A stretch of 64,000 nt of DNA from Hymenobacter piscis (GTDB lineage Bacteria > Bacteroidota > Bacteroidia > Cytophagales > Hymenobacteraceae): positions 124,001 to 188,000 of the forward strand of contig NZ_JAHHZN010000007.1 in the NCBI RefSeq assembly GCF_018760735.1. Direction: 5' to 3'. Positions 7,485 to 15,827 of the stretch are shown here, piece after piece (position 1 is the stretch's first letter; every line of letters starts with the position of its first letter). Made by a program: the position numbers and the translations under genes. A model generated the notes under the pieces. That model was not told where the DNA came from. It searched no databases and saw only the letters and a list, made by a program, of their open reading frames with translations.

Positions 7485-9023
7485 ATGCGCTTTCCTTTCC
7501 TGCAACTAGCCACCGCCGCCCTGCTGCTGGGCGCCACCGCCGCCCGGGCCCAGACTGCCGCCCCCAACCGTTTCATCACCGACAGTCTCGATAGTTACGT
7601 GCGGCGCGGGATGCGCCTCTGGGATATTCCCGGGCTGGCCGTGGTGGTAGTGAAGGACGGGCAGCTTGTGGCCCAGAAGGGCTACGGTGTGCGCGAAGTG
7701 GGCAAACCAGACGCCGTGGATGCCCAGACCCTGTTCATGATTGCCTCCAACACCAAGCTGTTCACCGGCACGGCCCTGGCCAAACTCGATGGGGAGAAGA
7801 AAATCAGCCTCGATGACCGGGTGACCAAGTACCTGCCCGATTTCCGGCTCTACGACACGCTCAGCACCCGCCTCCTGACGGTGCGCGACCTGATGAGCCA
7901 CCACCTGGGCTTCAAAACCTTCCAGGGCGACTTCACCTTCTTCAAATCCAACCTCGAGCGGGGCGAGATTGTGCGCCGCATGCGCCTGATGCAGCCTACC
8001 CGCGAGTTCCGCCGCGACTACGGCTACTGCAACGCGGGCTTCGTGACGGCCGGCGAAATCATTCCGGCGGCCACCGGGGGCACGAGCTGGGAAAGCTACG
8101 TGCAGCAGCACCTGCTCCAGCCCCTGGGCATGAGCCGCACCTTCGTCTCGTCCATAGAATTCGCGAAGCAGCCCAACATTGCGGCCGCTTACTCCAACAC
8201 CTTCGGGCCGCTGGCCAAGGTGCAGTTTGATAACTGGGACAACATGGGTCCCTGCGCCAGCATGGCTTCCAACGTTACGGACCTGGCCCACTGGCTGCGC
8301 TTCCAGCTCGATAGTGGCCGCTACGAGGGCCGGCAGGTGCTGCCCTGGGCGGCCCTGCGCAAAACCCGCGACGCCAACACCATCATCACCAGCCGCAAGT
8401 CGCCGATATTGCCCATGCACTTCGTGTCCTACGCCCTGGGCACCGAAACGGCCGACTACAACGGCAGCCAGATTTTCTGGCACACCGGCGGGGCTTCGGG
8501 CCAGGTAAGCAACGTGTGCTTCGTGCCCGAGGCGGGCCTGGGCCTGGCCGTGCTCACCAACAACGACAACCAGAGCTTCTTCGAGGCCCTGCGCTACCAG
8601 ATTCTCGACAGCTACCTCGGCGTGCCCTACGTGGACCGCAGCGCCCAGTTCCTGGAACGCCGCCGCGCCGGGGAGAAGGCCGCCGGCCCCGACCCGACCG
8701 TGGCCCTGGCCACCCGCGTGGCCAAGAAGAACAAGACCCCGCTGCCGCTCAAGGCCTACGTCGGCGAGTTTGAAAACCCGCTCTTCGGCCGCATCCAGGT
8801 CACCCAGAAAGGCAAGCAGTTGCTCGTGACGCTGCCCAACCACCCCGGCCTCACCGCTACCCTCGACTACATGGATGGCCAGGAATTTCGCGCCACCTAC
8901 TCCGACCTGGTATTCGGCGTGCTGCCCGCCAAGTTTGAAGTCGAAAACGGCCAGGTGAAGAACCTGGAGCTGCGTGTGAACGACTACGTGGAGCAGGACC
9001 CTTACGTGTTCGTGAAGCGGTAG
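7485..9023 (+). CDS. Secreted serine hydrolase, class C beta-lactamase-like, with DUF3471 domain
   Basis: Penicillin-binding-protein/beta-lactamase-fold hydrolase of 512 residues. A signal peptide (MRFPFLQLATAALLLG, ending ARAQ) is followed by the SxxK catalytic pair in IASNTKLFTG, the YxN triad as YGYCNAG, and HTGGASG in place of KTG. These are the three motifs of the S12/class C family. The last ~100 residues (from PLPLKAYVGEFENPLFG) match the DUF3471 beta domain often found at the end of these proteins. It acts in the periplasm or outside the cell on an unknown ester or peptide. It is more likely a peptidase/esterase homologue than an antibiotic-resistance enzyme. Confidence 0.9.
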   Translation: MRFPFLQLATAALLLGATAARAQTAAPNRFITDSLDSYVRRGMRLWDIPGLAVVVVKDGQLVAQKGYGVREVGKPDAVDAQTLFMIASNTKLFTGTALAKLDGEKKISLDDRVTKYLPDFRLYDTLSTRLLTVRDLMSHHLGFKTFQGDFTFFKSNLERGEIVRRMRLMQPTREFRRDYGYCNAGFVTAGEIIPAATGGTSWESYVQQHLLQPLGMSRTFVSSIEFAKQPNIAAAYSNTFGPLAKVQFDNWDNMGPCASMASNVTDLAHWLRFQLDSGRYEGRQVLPWAALRKTRDANTIITSRKSPILPMHFVSYALGTETADYNGSQIFWHTGGASGQVSNVCFVPEAGLGLAVLTNNDNQSFFEALRYQILDSYLGVPYVDRSAQFLERRRAGEKAAGPDPTVALATRVAKKNKTPLPLKAYVGEFENPLFGRIQVTQKGKQLLVTLPNHPGLTATLDYMDGQEFRATYSDLVFGVLPAKFEVENGQVKNLELRVNDYVEQDPYVFVKR

Positions 9024-9051
9024 CTGGAACCAGGGAATTCATCCGCAAAAG

Positions 9052-9159
9052 AGCCCGTCATCCTGAGCGGAGCGAAGGATCCTGCCACGTTAAAACGAGT
9101 CGTTGTTACGGCCGTTAGTACGTGATAAGATCCTTCGCTTCGCTCAGGATGACGGGCTT
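9052..9159. repeat. Inverted repeat, GTCATCCTGAGC family
   Basis: Left arm 9052-9089 and right arm 9121-9159, with few mismatches. Within each arm ATCCT and AGGAT can also pair. It sits 29 bases after one stop codon and 44 bases before the stop of the convergent alcohol dehydrogenase gene, so it may serve as a two-way terminator. Confidence 0.88.
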
Positions 9160-9202
9160 TTCGGCATTGGCAATTCAACCTGCCAAGCGCCAGAATCAGC
9201 GT

Positions 9203-10249
9203 TTAGCCTTTCAGGCTTTCCATGTCGATAACGAAGCGGTACTTCACGTCGGACTGCATCATGCGCTCGTAGGCATCGTTGATGTAGTCGATGTTGATGA
9301 CTTCCACGTCGCTCATCACGTTGTGCTCGGCGCAGAAATCCAGCATGTCCTGGGTTTCCTGGATGCCGCCGATCAGCGAGCCGGCAATGCGGCGGCGCTT
9401 GGCAATGAGGTTGAAAGCATGCAGCTGGGCGGCTTCCGGCGGCACGCCGAGCAGCACCATCGTGCCATCGAGGCGCAGGCTGGCCACGTAGGGCATCAGG
9501 TCGATGGGGGCCGAGACGGTGTTGATGATCAGGTCGAAGTAGTTGCTGATGCCTTTCATGGCCTGCTCGTCCTTGGTCACCACGAATTTGTGGGCGCCCA
9601 GGGCTTTGGCGTCGGCTTCCTTGCCGGGCGAGGTGCTGAGCACGGTGACTTCGCAGCCCATGGCGGCGGCAAATTTCACGGCCATGTGGCCCAGTCCGCC
9701 GAGGCCGATAACGGCTACCCGGTCGCCGGCCTTGGCCTTCCACTGGCGCAGCGGCGACCAGGTGGTGATACCGGCGCACAGCAGCGGGGCCACGCGCGCC
9801 AGATCCAGCTTCTCGGACACGTGGAGCACGAATTTCTCCGTGACCACGATGGTGTTGGAGTAGCCGCCCTGGGTGATGGAGCCATCCTTGTCGGTGGCGC
9901 TGTAGGTGCCCACGAAGCCGTTGTCGCAGTACTGTTCCAGGCCTTCCTTGCACTCGGCGCAGTGCTGGCAGGAGTCTACCATGCAGCCTACCCCGGCCAG
10001 GTCGCCGACGGAGAAGTCTTTCACGTGGGCGCCCACTTCCGTGATGCGGCCCACAATTTCGTGGCCCGGCACCATCGGGAAGATGGAGCTGCCCCACTCA
10101 TTGCGGGCCTGGTGAATATCGGAGTGGCAGACGCCGCAGAACAGGATTTCGATGCGGATATCGTGGGGGCCCACGTCGCGGCGCTCGAAGCTGAAGGGGG
10201 CGAGGGGTTGGTTGGCGGCGGGGGCGGCGTAACCTTTGGCGTCGATCAT
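9203..10249 (-). CDS. Zinc-dependent NAD(P) alcohol/aldehyde dehydrogenase
   Basis: Medium-chain dehydrogenase of 348 residues, in the cinnamyl-alcohol/YahK-like (aldehyde reductase) group. The catalytic zinc ligands are seen as CGVCHSD and PGHE. The structural zinc site is CMVDSCQHCAECKEGLEQYC. The Rossmann motif is GLGGLGHMAV near residue 180. It interconverts aldehydes and alcohols with NADP(H) in the cytoplasm; this subgroup usually works as an aldehyde reductase. The start ATG gives MIDAKGYAAPAANQP, as in relatives. It is divergent from the cytochrome b gene across a 175-base gap. Confidence 0.93.
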   Translation of the reverse strand: MIDAKGYAAPAANQPLAPFSFERRDVGPHDIRIEILFCGVCHSDIHQARNEWGSSIFPMVPGHEIVGRITEVGAHVKDFSVGDLAGVGCMVDSCQHCAECKEGLEQYCDNGFVGTYSATDKDGSITQGGYSNTIVVTEKFVLHVSEKLDLARVAPLLCAGITTWSPLRQWKAKAGDRVAVIGLGGLGHMAVKFAAAMGCEVTVLSTSPGKEADAKALGAHKFVVTKDEQAMKGISNYFDLIINTVSAPIDLMPYVASLRLDGTMVLLGVPPEAAQLHAFNLIAKRRRIAGSLIGGIQETQDMLDFCAEHNVMSDVEVINIDYINDAYERMMQSDVKYRFVIDMESLKG

Positions 10250-10424
10250 AAGAGGGGAGGTTGTTGTCAGGACTGATTGTTCAGAACGGAACTCTTACAA
10301 CGGCCAGCCGGGCCGATTGTTCAATCAGACCGGCCAGCATCCTTGCGCGGCAGCTCAGGCGGGACATTTGCCCAACGCGGCGTACATTACTCCGGCAATT
10401 CTCCCCTTCCATTCTGTTTCCCTT

Positions 10425-11090
10425 ATGTCCGCACCGTCTTCTGCTTCGGCTCCCCGCACCCTTACTTCCGGCCCCAAGCGCAATTCCCTGGGCCTGCGCA
10501 TCTGGCACTGGGCCAACTCCGGCCTCGTACTGGCCCAGCTCATCACCATTCTGTTTCTGTTCGTCATCGTGAAGGTGAAAACCCTGGCCCCGGAGTTCAG
10601 CCGGGTGCTGGCCGAAAAGGGCGTCACGATGCCGGCCGCGGAACTGCGCGGCCTCACCCGTATTGTGGCTCACCGCATCTGGGACTGGCATATCTGGATC
10701 GGCATCACCATTTCCTGCCTGCTGGCCTACCGCGTAATCGTCAGCTTCCTGCAGCGCGGCAGCCAGCGCACCGACGCCAAACTTGCCGCCATCAGGGCCC
10801 GCGCCGCCCGGGGCGAATCGGGCGCTACCAAAGCCCTGTGGGTGCGCTACAGCTACCGCGCGTTTTATGTGGTACTGGCCGTGATGGTGGTTACGGGCGT
10901 GCTGCTGGTGTTCGAGGACAACTTCCGCAGCCTGGAGCATCTGGCCAAGGAAATCCACGAGGTGTCGATGTACATCGTGCTGGCCTTCGTGGTGGCCCAC
11001 ATTGTCGGCGTCTTCCGGTCCGAGGTAACCGAGGAGCCCGGCCTTATCTCCGACATGATCAACGGCGGCGAGCCAGCCGAAGGAATTTAG
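10425..11090 (+). CDS. Cytochrome b561-type membrane protein
   Basis: Predicted di-heme membrane electron carrier of 221 residues (cytochrome b/b6-like domain). Four membrane helices are visible. Candidate axial histidines are in LRIWHWANS (helix 1), VAHRIWDWHIWIG (helix 2), and HEVSMYIVLAFVVAHIVGV (helix 4). Such proteins pass electrons between quinol and a partner oxidoreductase, but no partner is encoded beside it. The ATG at 10425 (MSAPSSASAPRT) is the best start; the longer open frame upstream runs into the divergent promoter region. Confidence 0.82.
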   Translation: MSAPSSASAPRTLTSGPKRNSLGLRIWHWANSGLVLAQLITILFLFVIVKVKTLAPEFSRVLAEKGVTMPAAELRGLTRIVAHRIWDWHIWIGITISCLLAYRVIVSFLQRGSQRTDAKLAAIRARAARGESGATKALWVRYSYRAFYVVLAVMVVTGVLLVFEDNFRSLEHLAKEIHEVSMYIVLAFVVAHIVGVFRSEVTEEPGLISDMINGGEPAEGI

Positions 11091-11125
11091 CTGTTGGCTG
11101 ATAGCTAACAGCCAAAAACCAACTC

Positions 11126-11851
11126 CTACTGGTTCTTTTCCAATTGCTCCCGGGCCTCTTCGTGGGCGGAAACCGGCCGGATGGTGGGGCTTTCGGCGGC
11201 GGCGGGAGCCGGCCAGCCTTCCCGCAGCATCTGCTCCACCTGTTCCCGCAGCCGCCGCACCGACTGATTCGAGAACCGCTTCTGCAACGTGCGGCCAAAC
11301 AGCCGGAAGCCCAGCCAGTACACCGGGTTGCGGATGCGGCCCGTCTGTGACACGGCGTGAATGTGAAACCAGACCCGGCCCGTGGTGAGGTTCTTGTGCA
11401 CCATGAAGTCGATCTGGCCGCGCTCGAAATGGCCTTCCAGCGTGCGGTAATTGTAGCCCCACACCTGCTCCTGCTCCCCGGTGGGCAGGGTGCGTACTTC
11501 GTCGGTTACCCCGCCGATGCGCACTCCAAACCAGAAGGTAAAAAACAAAAACTGCCCGCGCAGTACCATCACGCGCTGCTCCAGGGGCTGATCGGGCAGG
11601 AAGATGCCGGTAATCAGGCCGGGGGGCGGAAACGAGTAGCGGCGCAGCACCTCCCGGGCCGCGGCCCAGGCGCCCTGCGCCGCCGGGGGGCCGGGCGCTT
11701 CCGCGGGCAGGTCGGTTTCGTAGTCATCCACGTTCCAGCCCGCGCCGGCGGGCAGGTTGGCCAGCTGGTCGGGGTCGAAGTTGTAGCCCGAGCGGGCGTA
11801 GGTTTCGAGGCGGGCTTTTTCAAGCTCGTAGAGGGGGGCGGCCTTAGGCAT
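11126..11851 (-). CDS. DUF1990 family protein
   Basis: Protein of 241 residues matching DUF1990 (COG4762): the N-terminal WNVDDYE region, VLRGQFLFFTFWFGVRIGG in the middle, GYNYRTLEGHFERGQIDF, and the late FRLFGRTLQKRF. The family is thought to have an SRPBCC-like lipid-binding fold, but the function is unknown. The start codon overlaps the end of the upstream gene (11844-12416) by 8 bases, so the two are translationally coupled and very likely work together. A short hairpin (TTGGCTGATAGC ... AACAGCCAA, 11093-11115) follows its stop. Confidence 0.85.
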   Translation of the reverse strand: MPKAAPLYELEKARLETYARSGYNFDPDQLANLPAGAGWNVDDYETDLPAEAPGPPAAQGAWAAAREVLRRYSFPPPGLITGIFLPDQPLEQRVMVLRGQFLFFTFWFGVRIGGVTDEVRTLPTGEQEQVWGYNYRTLEGHFERGQIDFMVHKNLTTGRVWFHIHAVSQTGRIRNPVYWLGFRLFGRTLQKRFSNQSVRRLREQVEQMLREGWPAPAAAESPTIRPVSAHEEAREQLEKNQ

Positions 11852-12416
11852 CGTGCAGCAGTTCGGTTCCCTGGCGGTCCTGTTTGATGGTTTCTACCTG
11901 CACCGGCCCCAGCCACAGGCCCTGGCTGCGTTCGGCCACGCGCTCACAGAACTGCTCCCAGGTTTGCTGCTGCACCAGCTTGCCCAGCCCGAGCGTATCG
12001 TAAGTGAAGGCCACCAGCCCGTCGCGGGAGCGGGCGAAGGAGTGGATTTCAAACCGCAGGGTGTCGGGCAGCGTGGCGTGGGGCCGCAGCGAAAAATGAA
12101 TGCGGCCCGCCTCGGGGTGGCTTTCCAGGGTGGTCAGCTCAAAGAAGTCCGGCCCGATATTGGTTACCCGTACCTCCCCGTTCCAGGGTCCCAGAATTTT
12201 GATGTGAAACTCGTCATCAACCCGCAGGCAGTCGGTGGTGCCCTTGATTTTGTCGAAGTCGGCCAGCAGATCGGGGGAGTAGTCGGGCAGGTGGCACTTG
12301 ATGTGCCCGAGCAGCTGTTCGGCAGACTGGCGCGGGTGCTGCACATCTACCCAGTAGCGGCGCTCGAAATAGGCGCCGCTGCCGGTGTGGGCAGGTTGTT
12401 CGGGTTTTGACATCAC
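11844..12416 (-). CDS. DUF1990-like/SRPBCC protein, partner of the DUF1990 gene
   Basis: Protein of 190 residues (189 if the second ATG is used) with no signal peptide. The pattern of alternating strands (FHIKILGPWNGEVRVTNI, then FELTTLESHPEAGRIHFSL) followed by a C-terminal helix suggests a START/SRPBCC-type fold like DUF1990. I assign it by this pattern and by the 8-base overlap with the DUF1990 gene, not by a diagnostic motif. It is divergent from endonuclease V across 109 bases. Confidence 0.65.
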   Translation of the reverse strand: MMSKPEQPAHTGSGAYFERRYWVDVQHPRQSAEQLLGHIKCHLPDYSPDLLADFDKIKGTTDCLRVDDEFHIKILGPWNGEVRVTNIGPDFFELTTLESHPEAGRIHFSLRPHATLPDTLRFEIHSFARSRDGLVAFTYDTLGLGKLVQQQTWEQFCERVAERSQGLWLGPVQVETIKQDRQGTELLHDA

Positions 12417-12525
12417 GGGGAAGTATCGGTGGCAGCTATAGCTAACGCAGGGCGCGGGCGCAGGTTCTCACAACCCCGGGCCCGCGGGGGCAGTACACCC
12501 GCGTTCCACCCGTTGCTCCTCGCCC

Positions 12526-13212
12526 ATGGCTTACTACCGCCCCCCCGGCCCCGCTCCCGATCCGCAGCTCGTGCGCGAGCTTACCCAGCAGCAGGACCAG
12601 CTGCGCACCCGCATCCGCCTGGAGCCCCTGGGTGGGGAGCCCCGCCTCATTGCCGGCTGCGACTCGTCCTTTCCTACCCCCGACACGGTTTTGTCGGTGT
12701 TCGTGGTGCTGCGGTTTCCGTCGCTGGAGGTGGTGGAGAAGGTGTACCACGTGAGTCCCGTGACGCTGCCTTACATCCCGGGTTTGCTGGCCTTCCGCGA
12801 AGCCCCCAACCTGCTGCTGGCCTACGAGAAGCTCCGCCAGCGGCCCGACGTCATCATGGTGGACGGGCACGGCATTGCTCACCCCCGGCGCATGGGCATT
12901 GCGGCCCACCTGGGCGTGGAGCTCGATGTGCCCACCTTCGGCGTGGCCAAGCAGAAGCTCACCGGCACGTTTCAGGAACCGGCGCTTACCAAAGGCAGCA
13001 TCACCCCGCTCACCGATAAACAGGGCGAGCTGCTGGGCCAGGTTATCCGCAGCAAGGACAAGGTGCTACCCCTGTTCGTGAGCCCCGGCCACCGCTGCGA
13101 CCAGGCCACGGCCACCCGCCTTACGCTGGCCTGCCTGCGCACCTACAAGCTGCCTGAGCCCACCCGCCTCGCCGACCACTGGGCCGAGGAATTCAAAAAG
13201 GAGCTGCGGTAG
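12526..13212 (+). CDS. nfi: Endonuclease V (deoxyinosine 3' endonuclease)
   Basis: DNA repair nuclease of 228 residues that cuts one phosphodiester beyond deoxyinosine arising by adenine deamination. All family motifs are present: IAGCDSSF (first catalytic Asp), the wedge residues in PYIPGLLAFREAP, VDGHGIAHPRRMG (second Asp and metal site), and FVSPGHR near the C-terminus. Length and order are those of bacterial Nfi. The ATG at 12526 gives MAYYRPPGPAPDPQ. It acts alone in the cytoplasm, and its neighbours are unrelated. Confidence 0.95.
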   Translation: MAYYRPPGPAPDPQLVRELTQQQDQLRTRIRLEPLGGEPRLIAGCDSSFPTPDTVLSVFVVLRFPSLEVVEKVYHVSPVTLPYIPGLLAFREAPNLLLAYEKLRQRPDVIMVDGHGIAHPRRMGIAAHLGVELDVPTFGVAKQKLTGTFQEPALTKGSITPLTDKQGELLGQVIRSKDKVLPLFVSPGHRCDQATATRLTLACLRTYKLPEPTRLADHWAEEFKKELR

Positions 13213-13231
13213 GTAGGTTGGGTGAACGAGG

Positions 13232-13328
13232 TAGAGACGCAGTATTCTGGGTTTCGTCGTTGCTGAGGTTGTTTAGCTGCCACGGCTCCGGGCTGTTCAA
13301 CGACGCGACTCCACCTATTGCGTCTCTA
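13232..13328. repeat. Inverted repeat with TAGAGACGCA ends
   Basis: Outer arms TAGAGACGCA (13232-13241) and TGCGTCTCTA (13319-13328) are perfect. An inner pair CGTCGTTG (13255-13262) and CAACGACG (13298-13305) pairs as well. The same outer word GTAGAGACGCG opens the larger element at 31258-31390. It fills the gap between two convergent genes and may terminate both. Confidence 0.75.
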
Positions 13329-13334
13329 GGGCCT

Positions 13335-14210
13335 TCAACCAGCCGCCGCACGCCACCTCTCAGCCAGCTCCCGCAGCGAACCAGCCGGGCCGGGCGGCAG
13401 CGCCAGCAGCCGGGCCACCGCCTCGTACACCACCCGCGGGCCGGCGGCTTCGTTCACAATCCCGCTGTAGCCACCCGCCTGGGTCGATTTTGACAGCTTC
13501 TGCCCATCGGACGTGAGCAGCAGGTTGTGGTGATGAAACCGGATGCGGGCGGCGTTGAACGGGGCGGTTTCGGGCAGCTGCCGGGCCAGCCAGAGCTGGG
13601 CGGCGGTGCTGGCCTGCAGGTCGAGGCCGCGCACCAGCAAGTTGGTGCCCAGCCGCAGATCATCCACCACCGAGGCCACCTGGTAGGCGGCGACGCCGTC
13701 TTTCTTGCGCACCACAAAATCGGGCATCAGCGCACCCAGCGGCACCGTGGTGAGGCCCCGCGCGGCATCCGGAAAGCTGATTTCCGTGTCGGGCGGTACC
13801 CGGGCGCGCCAGGCGGCTTCGGGGGTGTGCAGGGGCACGGTGGCGGCCGGCGTGGCCCCGGTGCGGGAGCGGGTGCTGGCCTGCAGCAGCCCCGGCACTA
13901 GGGCCAGCTGCTGCAGCACGGCCTCGTAGGCGGGCAGGTGGTGGCGCTGGGAATAGTACCGCTCGAAGTCGCCGGGGCCGCCGGGGCCGTGGTCGTAGTC
14001 GAGGCCCAGCCACTCCAGGGTCTGGAAGATGTTGTCGAGGTAGATGGGGCGGAACCGGGCGCGGTCCAGGTCGTCGATACGCAGGTGCAGCGTGCCGCCG
14101 GCCCGGCGCGTGAGCAGCCAGGTCAGGGTGAAGTTGACGGCGTTGCCCAGGTGCAGAAAGCCGCTGGGCGTGGGCGCCAGGCGCGAAACAACGGGAACGG
14201 AATGTACCAT
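13335..14210 (-). CDS. GluQ-like glutamyl-tRNA synthetase paralogue without zinc cysteines
   Basis: Truncated glutamyl-tRNA-synthetase catalytic domain of 291 residues, as in glutamyl-queuosine tRNA(Asp) synthetase, which adds Glu to queuosine 34 of tRNA(Asp). The HIGH-like motif is SGFLHLGN near residue 16, RIDDLDRAR follows, and the KMSKS-like motif is GQKLSKS. No anticodon-binding domain is present, which fits GluQ. Where GluQ normally has CxC plus CSR zinc ligands, this protein has LLQASTRSRTG with no cysteine, so the zinc site seems lost. I start at the ATG 14210 (MVHSVPVVSRLAPTPSG). It could have a different substrate from classic GluQ. Confidence 0.8.
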   Translation of the reverse strand: MVHSVPVVSRLAPTPSGFLHLGNAVNFTLTWLLTRRAGGTLHLRIDDLDRARFRPIYLDNIFQTLEWLGLDYDHGPGGPGDFERYYSQRHHLPAYEAVLQQLALVPGLLQASTRSRTGATPAATVPLHTPEAAWRARVPPDTEISFPDAARGLTTVPLGALMPDFVVRKKDGVAAYQVASVVDDLRLGTNLLVRGLDLQASTAAQLWLARQLPETAPFNAARIRFHHHNLLLTSDGQKLSKSTQAGGYSGIVNEAAGPRVVYEAVARLLALPPGPAGSLRELAERWRAAAG

Positions 14211-14394
14211 AACGGCAGAGCGGAGCCGGTAAATTACGGCACCCGCCCCGATAACCACCTGCCCGGCCAGCACCCTGGCAAACGAATTACCGGCGGCCGG
14301 CTAAAAAACAGCAGGCTGGGGAAATCTTTTCGCAGCTAATCGATGTATGTACATATATTTACCAGCTCAACCACCTCTTACTTCCAGTCAAAGC

Positions 14395-15108
14395 ATGCAG
14401 ACGACCTTTCATCCGGCCAGTTCCCGGGGCCACGCCAACCACGGTTGGCTCAATTCCTACCACACGTTCAGCTTCGCCGGCTACCATAACCCGGAGCGCA
14501 TGCACTTCGGTGCCTTGCGCGTGCTCAACGACGATACCGTGGCCGGGGGCATGGGCTTCGGCACCCACCCCCACGACAACATGGAAATCATCAGCATTCC
14601 GCTCAGCGGTACGCTCGAGCACCGCGACAATGCCGGCAACCACGGCATTATCCGCAGCGGCGACGTGCAGATGATGAGTGCCGGCACCGGCATTGCCCAC
14701 AGCGAGAAAAACCACAGCCGCTCGGAGGAAGTGCAGTTTCTGCAGATCTGGATGTTTCCCAATAAGCGCAACGTGCAGCCCCGCTACGACCAGCAGAGCT
14801 TCCGGGCCGAGGAGCGCCACAACCAGTTCCAGCAGGTTCTTTCGCCTTCGCCCGACGATGCGGGCGTGTGGGTGCACCAGGATGCCTGGTTTCATCTGGC
14901 CGATTTCGACGCCGGCCACGCCGCGCAGTATGAGGTAAAAAAGGCGGGCAACGGCGTGTACGTCTTCGTACTCGAAGGCGCAGCCACCGTGGCCGGCCAG
15001 ACGCTGGGCCGCCGCGACGGGCTGGGCATCGAGGATACCGACGCCTTTGAGGTGCGCGCCGACGCTAACGCCCGCCTGCTGCTGATGGAGGTGCCCATGA
15101 GCTTCTAA
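14395..15108 (+). CDS. Pirin family protein (first copy)
   Basis: Bicupin of 237 residues. The N-terminal cupin carries the pirin metal ligands in GTHPHDNMEIISI, with further His/Glu around GTGIAHSEKNHS and the FLQIWMFPN strand. Bacterial pirins include quercetin 2,3-dioxygenases (YhhW) and proteins that bind other enzymes. The ATG at 14395 (MQTTFHPASSRGHANHGW) matches the usual pirin start; an in-frame ATG 48 bases upstream is not needed. A TATATTTA sequence just upstream of that earlier ATG is a possible -7 box. It is followed by a nitroreductase and a second pirin. Confidence 0.9.
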   Translation: MQTTFHPASSRGHANHGWLNSYHTFSFAGYHNPERMHFGALRVLNDDTVAGGMGFGTHPHDNMEIISIPLSGTLEHRDNAGNHGIIRSGDVQMMSAGTGIAHSEKNHSRSEEVQFLQIWMFPNKRNVQPRYDQQSFRAEERHNQFQQVLSPSPDDAGVWVHQDAWFHLADFDAGHAAQYEVKKAGNGVYVFVLEGAATVAGQTLGRRDGLGIEDTDAFEVRADANARLLLMEVPMSF

Positions 15109-15196
15109 AAAAGACCGTGGCCGGGGCGAAACCAGGCTCCGGCCGCGGCCAACCGCCATCTGCCGAGTAGGCAGCCAGCGGCCTGGTGCCATTTTC

Positions 15197-15204
15197 TACA
15201 TTTG
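15197..15204 (+). promoter_or_regulatory. TAnnTTTG -7 box for nitroreductase/pirin pair
   Basis: TACATTTG is an exact match to the Bacteroidota -7 consensus and ends 42 bases before the nitroreductase ATG. I see no TTTG -33 box at the usual spacing. Confidence 0.6.
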
Positions 15205-15246
15205 TGGTAGCTGATCTGGCTTGTTGCCGCCCATTTTCCTTTCTCC

Positions 15247-15825
15247 ATGAAACCTGCTTCCACTACTTTTCCCGTGCTCGAAACCATCCGCCAGCGCTGG
15301 AGCCCCCGCGCCTTCGACCCGCGCCCTGTAGCGCCCGAAACGCTGAGCCAGGTATTTGAGGCCGCCTCCTGGGCCGCCAGCGCCATGAACGAGCAGCCCT
15401 GGCGTTACGTGTACGCCCACCGCTCCGACGCGGAGGCGTTCCAGAAGATGGTGGATTGCCTGCTGCCCGGCAACCAGCCCTGGGCCAAAAACGCGGCCGT
15501 ACTCGTGCTGGCCCTCACCAAAACGCACTACGACAACGGCACGGCCAACGGGGCCGCCCTTCACGACCTGGGCCTGGCCAATGGCAACCTCATCCTGGAA
15601 GCCACGGCCCTGGGCCTGCACGGCCACTTCATGGGCGGTTTCGATGCCGCCAAAACCCGCGAAGCCTTCCAAATTCCCGACTCACTGCAGCCCGTCGTGA
15701 TGATTGCCCTGGGTTACCTGGGCGCGGCCGAGCAGTTGGAGGAGCCCTTCCTGAGCCGCGAAAAAGCCGCCCGCCAGCGCAAGCCGGTGGCCGAAATTGC
15801 CTTCCACCAGCATCTTCCCGCCTAG
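15247..15825 (+). CDS. Nitroreductase family flavoprotein
   Basis: FMN-dependent oxidoreductase of 192 residues, full length for the small nitroreductase class. The N-terminal FMN phosphate-binding pattern IRQRWSPRAFDPRP is present, followed by AASWAASAMNEQPWRYVY (the P-loop-like FMN region) and, late, VVMIALGYLG. These enzymes reduce nitro compounds, quinones or dehydropeptides with NAD(P)H; the physiological substrate is unknown. The stop lies 2 bases before the ATG of the second pirin gene, so the two form an operon, probably driven from the TACATTTG box at 15197. Confidence 0.9.
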   Translation: MKPASTTFPVLETIRQRWSPRAFDPRPVAPETLSQVFEAASWAASAMNEQPWRYVYAHRSDAEAFQKMVDCLLPGNQPWAKNAAVLVLALTKTHYDNGTANGAALHDLGLANGNLILEATALGLHGHFMGGFDAAKTREAFQIPDSLQPVVMIALGYLGAAEQLEEPFLSREKAARQRKPVAEIAFHQHLPA

Positions 15826-15827
15826 CC

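Noticed and set aside
13213-13334. Possible tRNA-like fold in the TAGAGACGC element
   Set aside because: No acceptor, T-arm or anticodon pattern; it is a simple two-level inverted repeat shared with 31258-31390.
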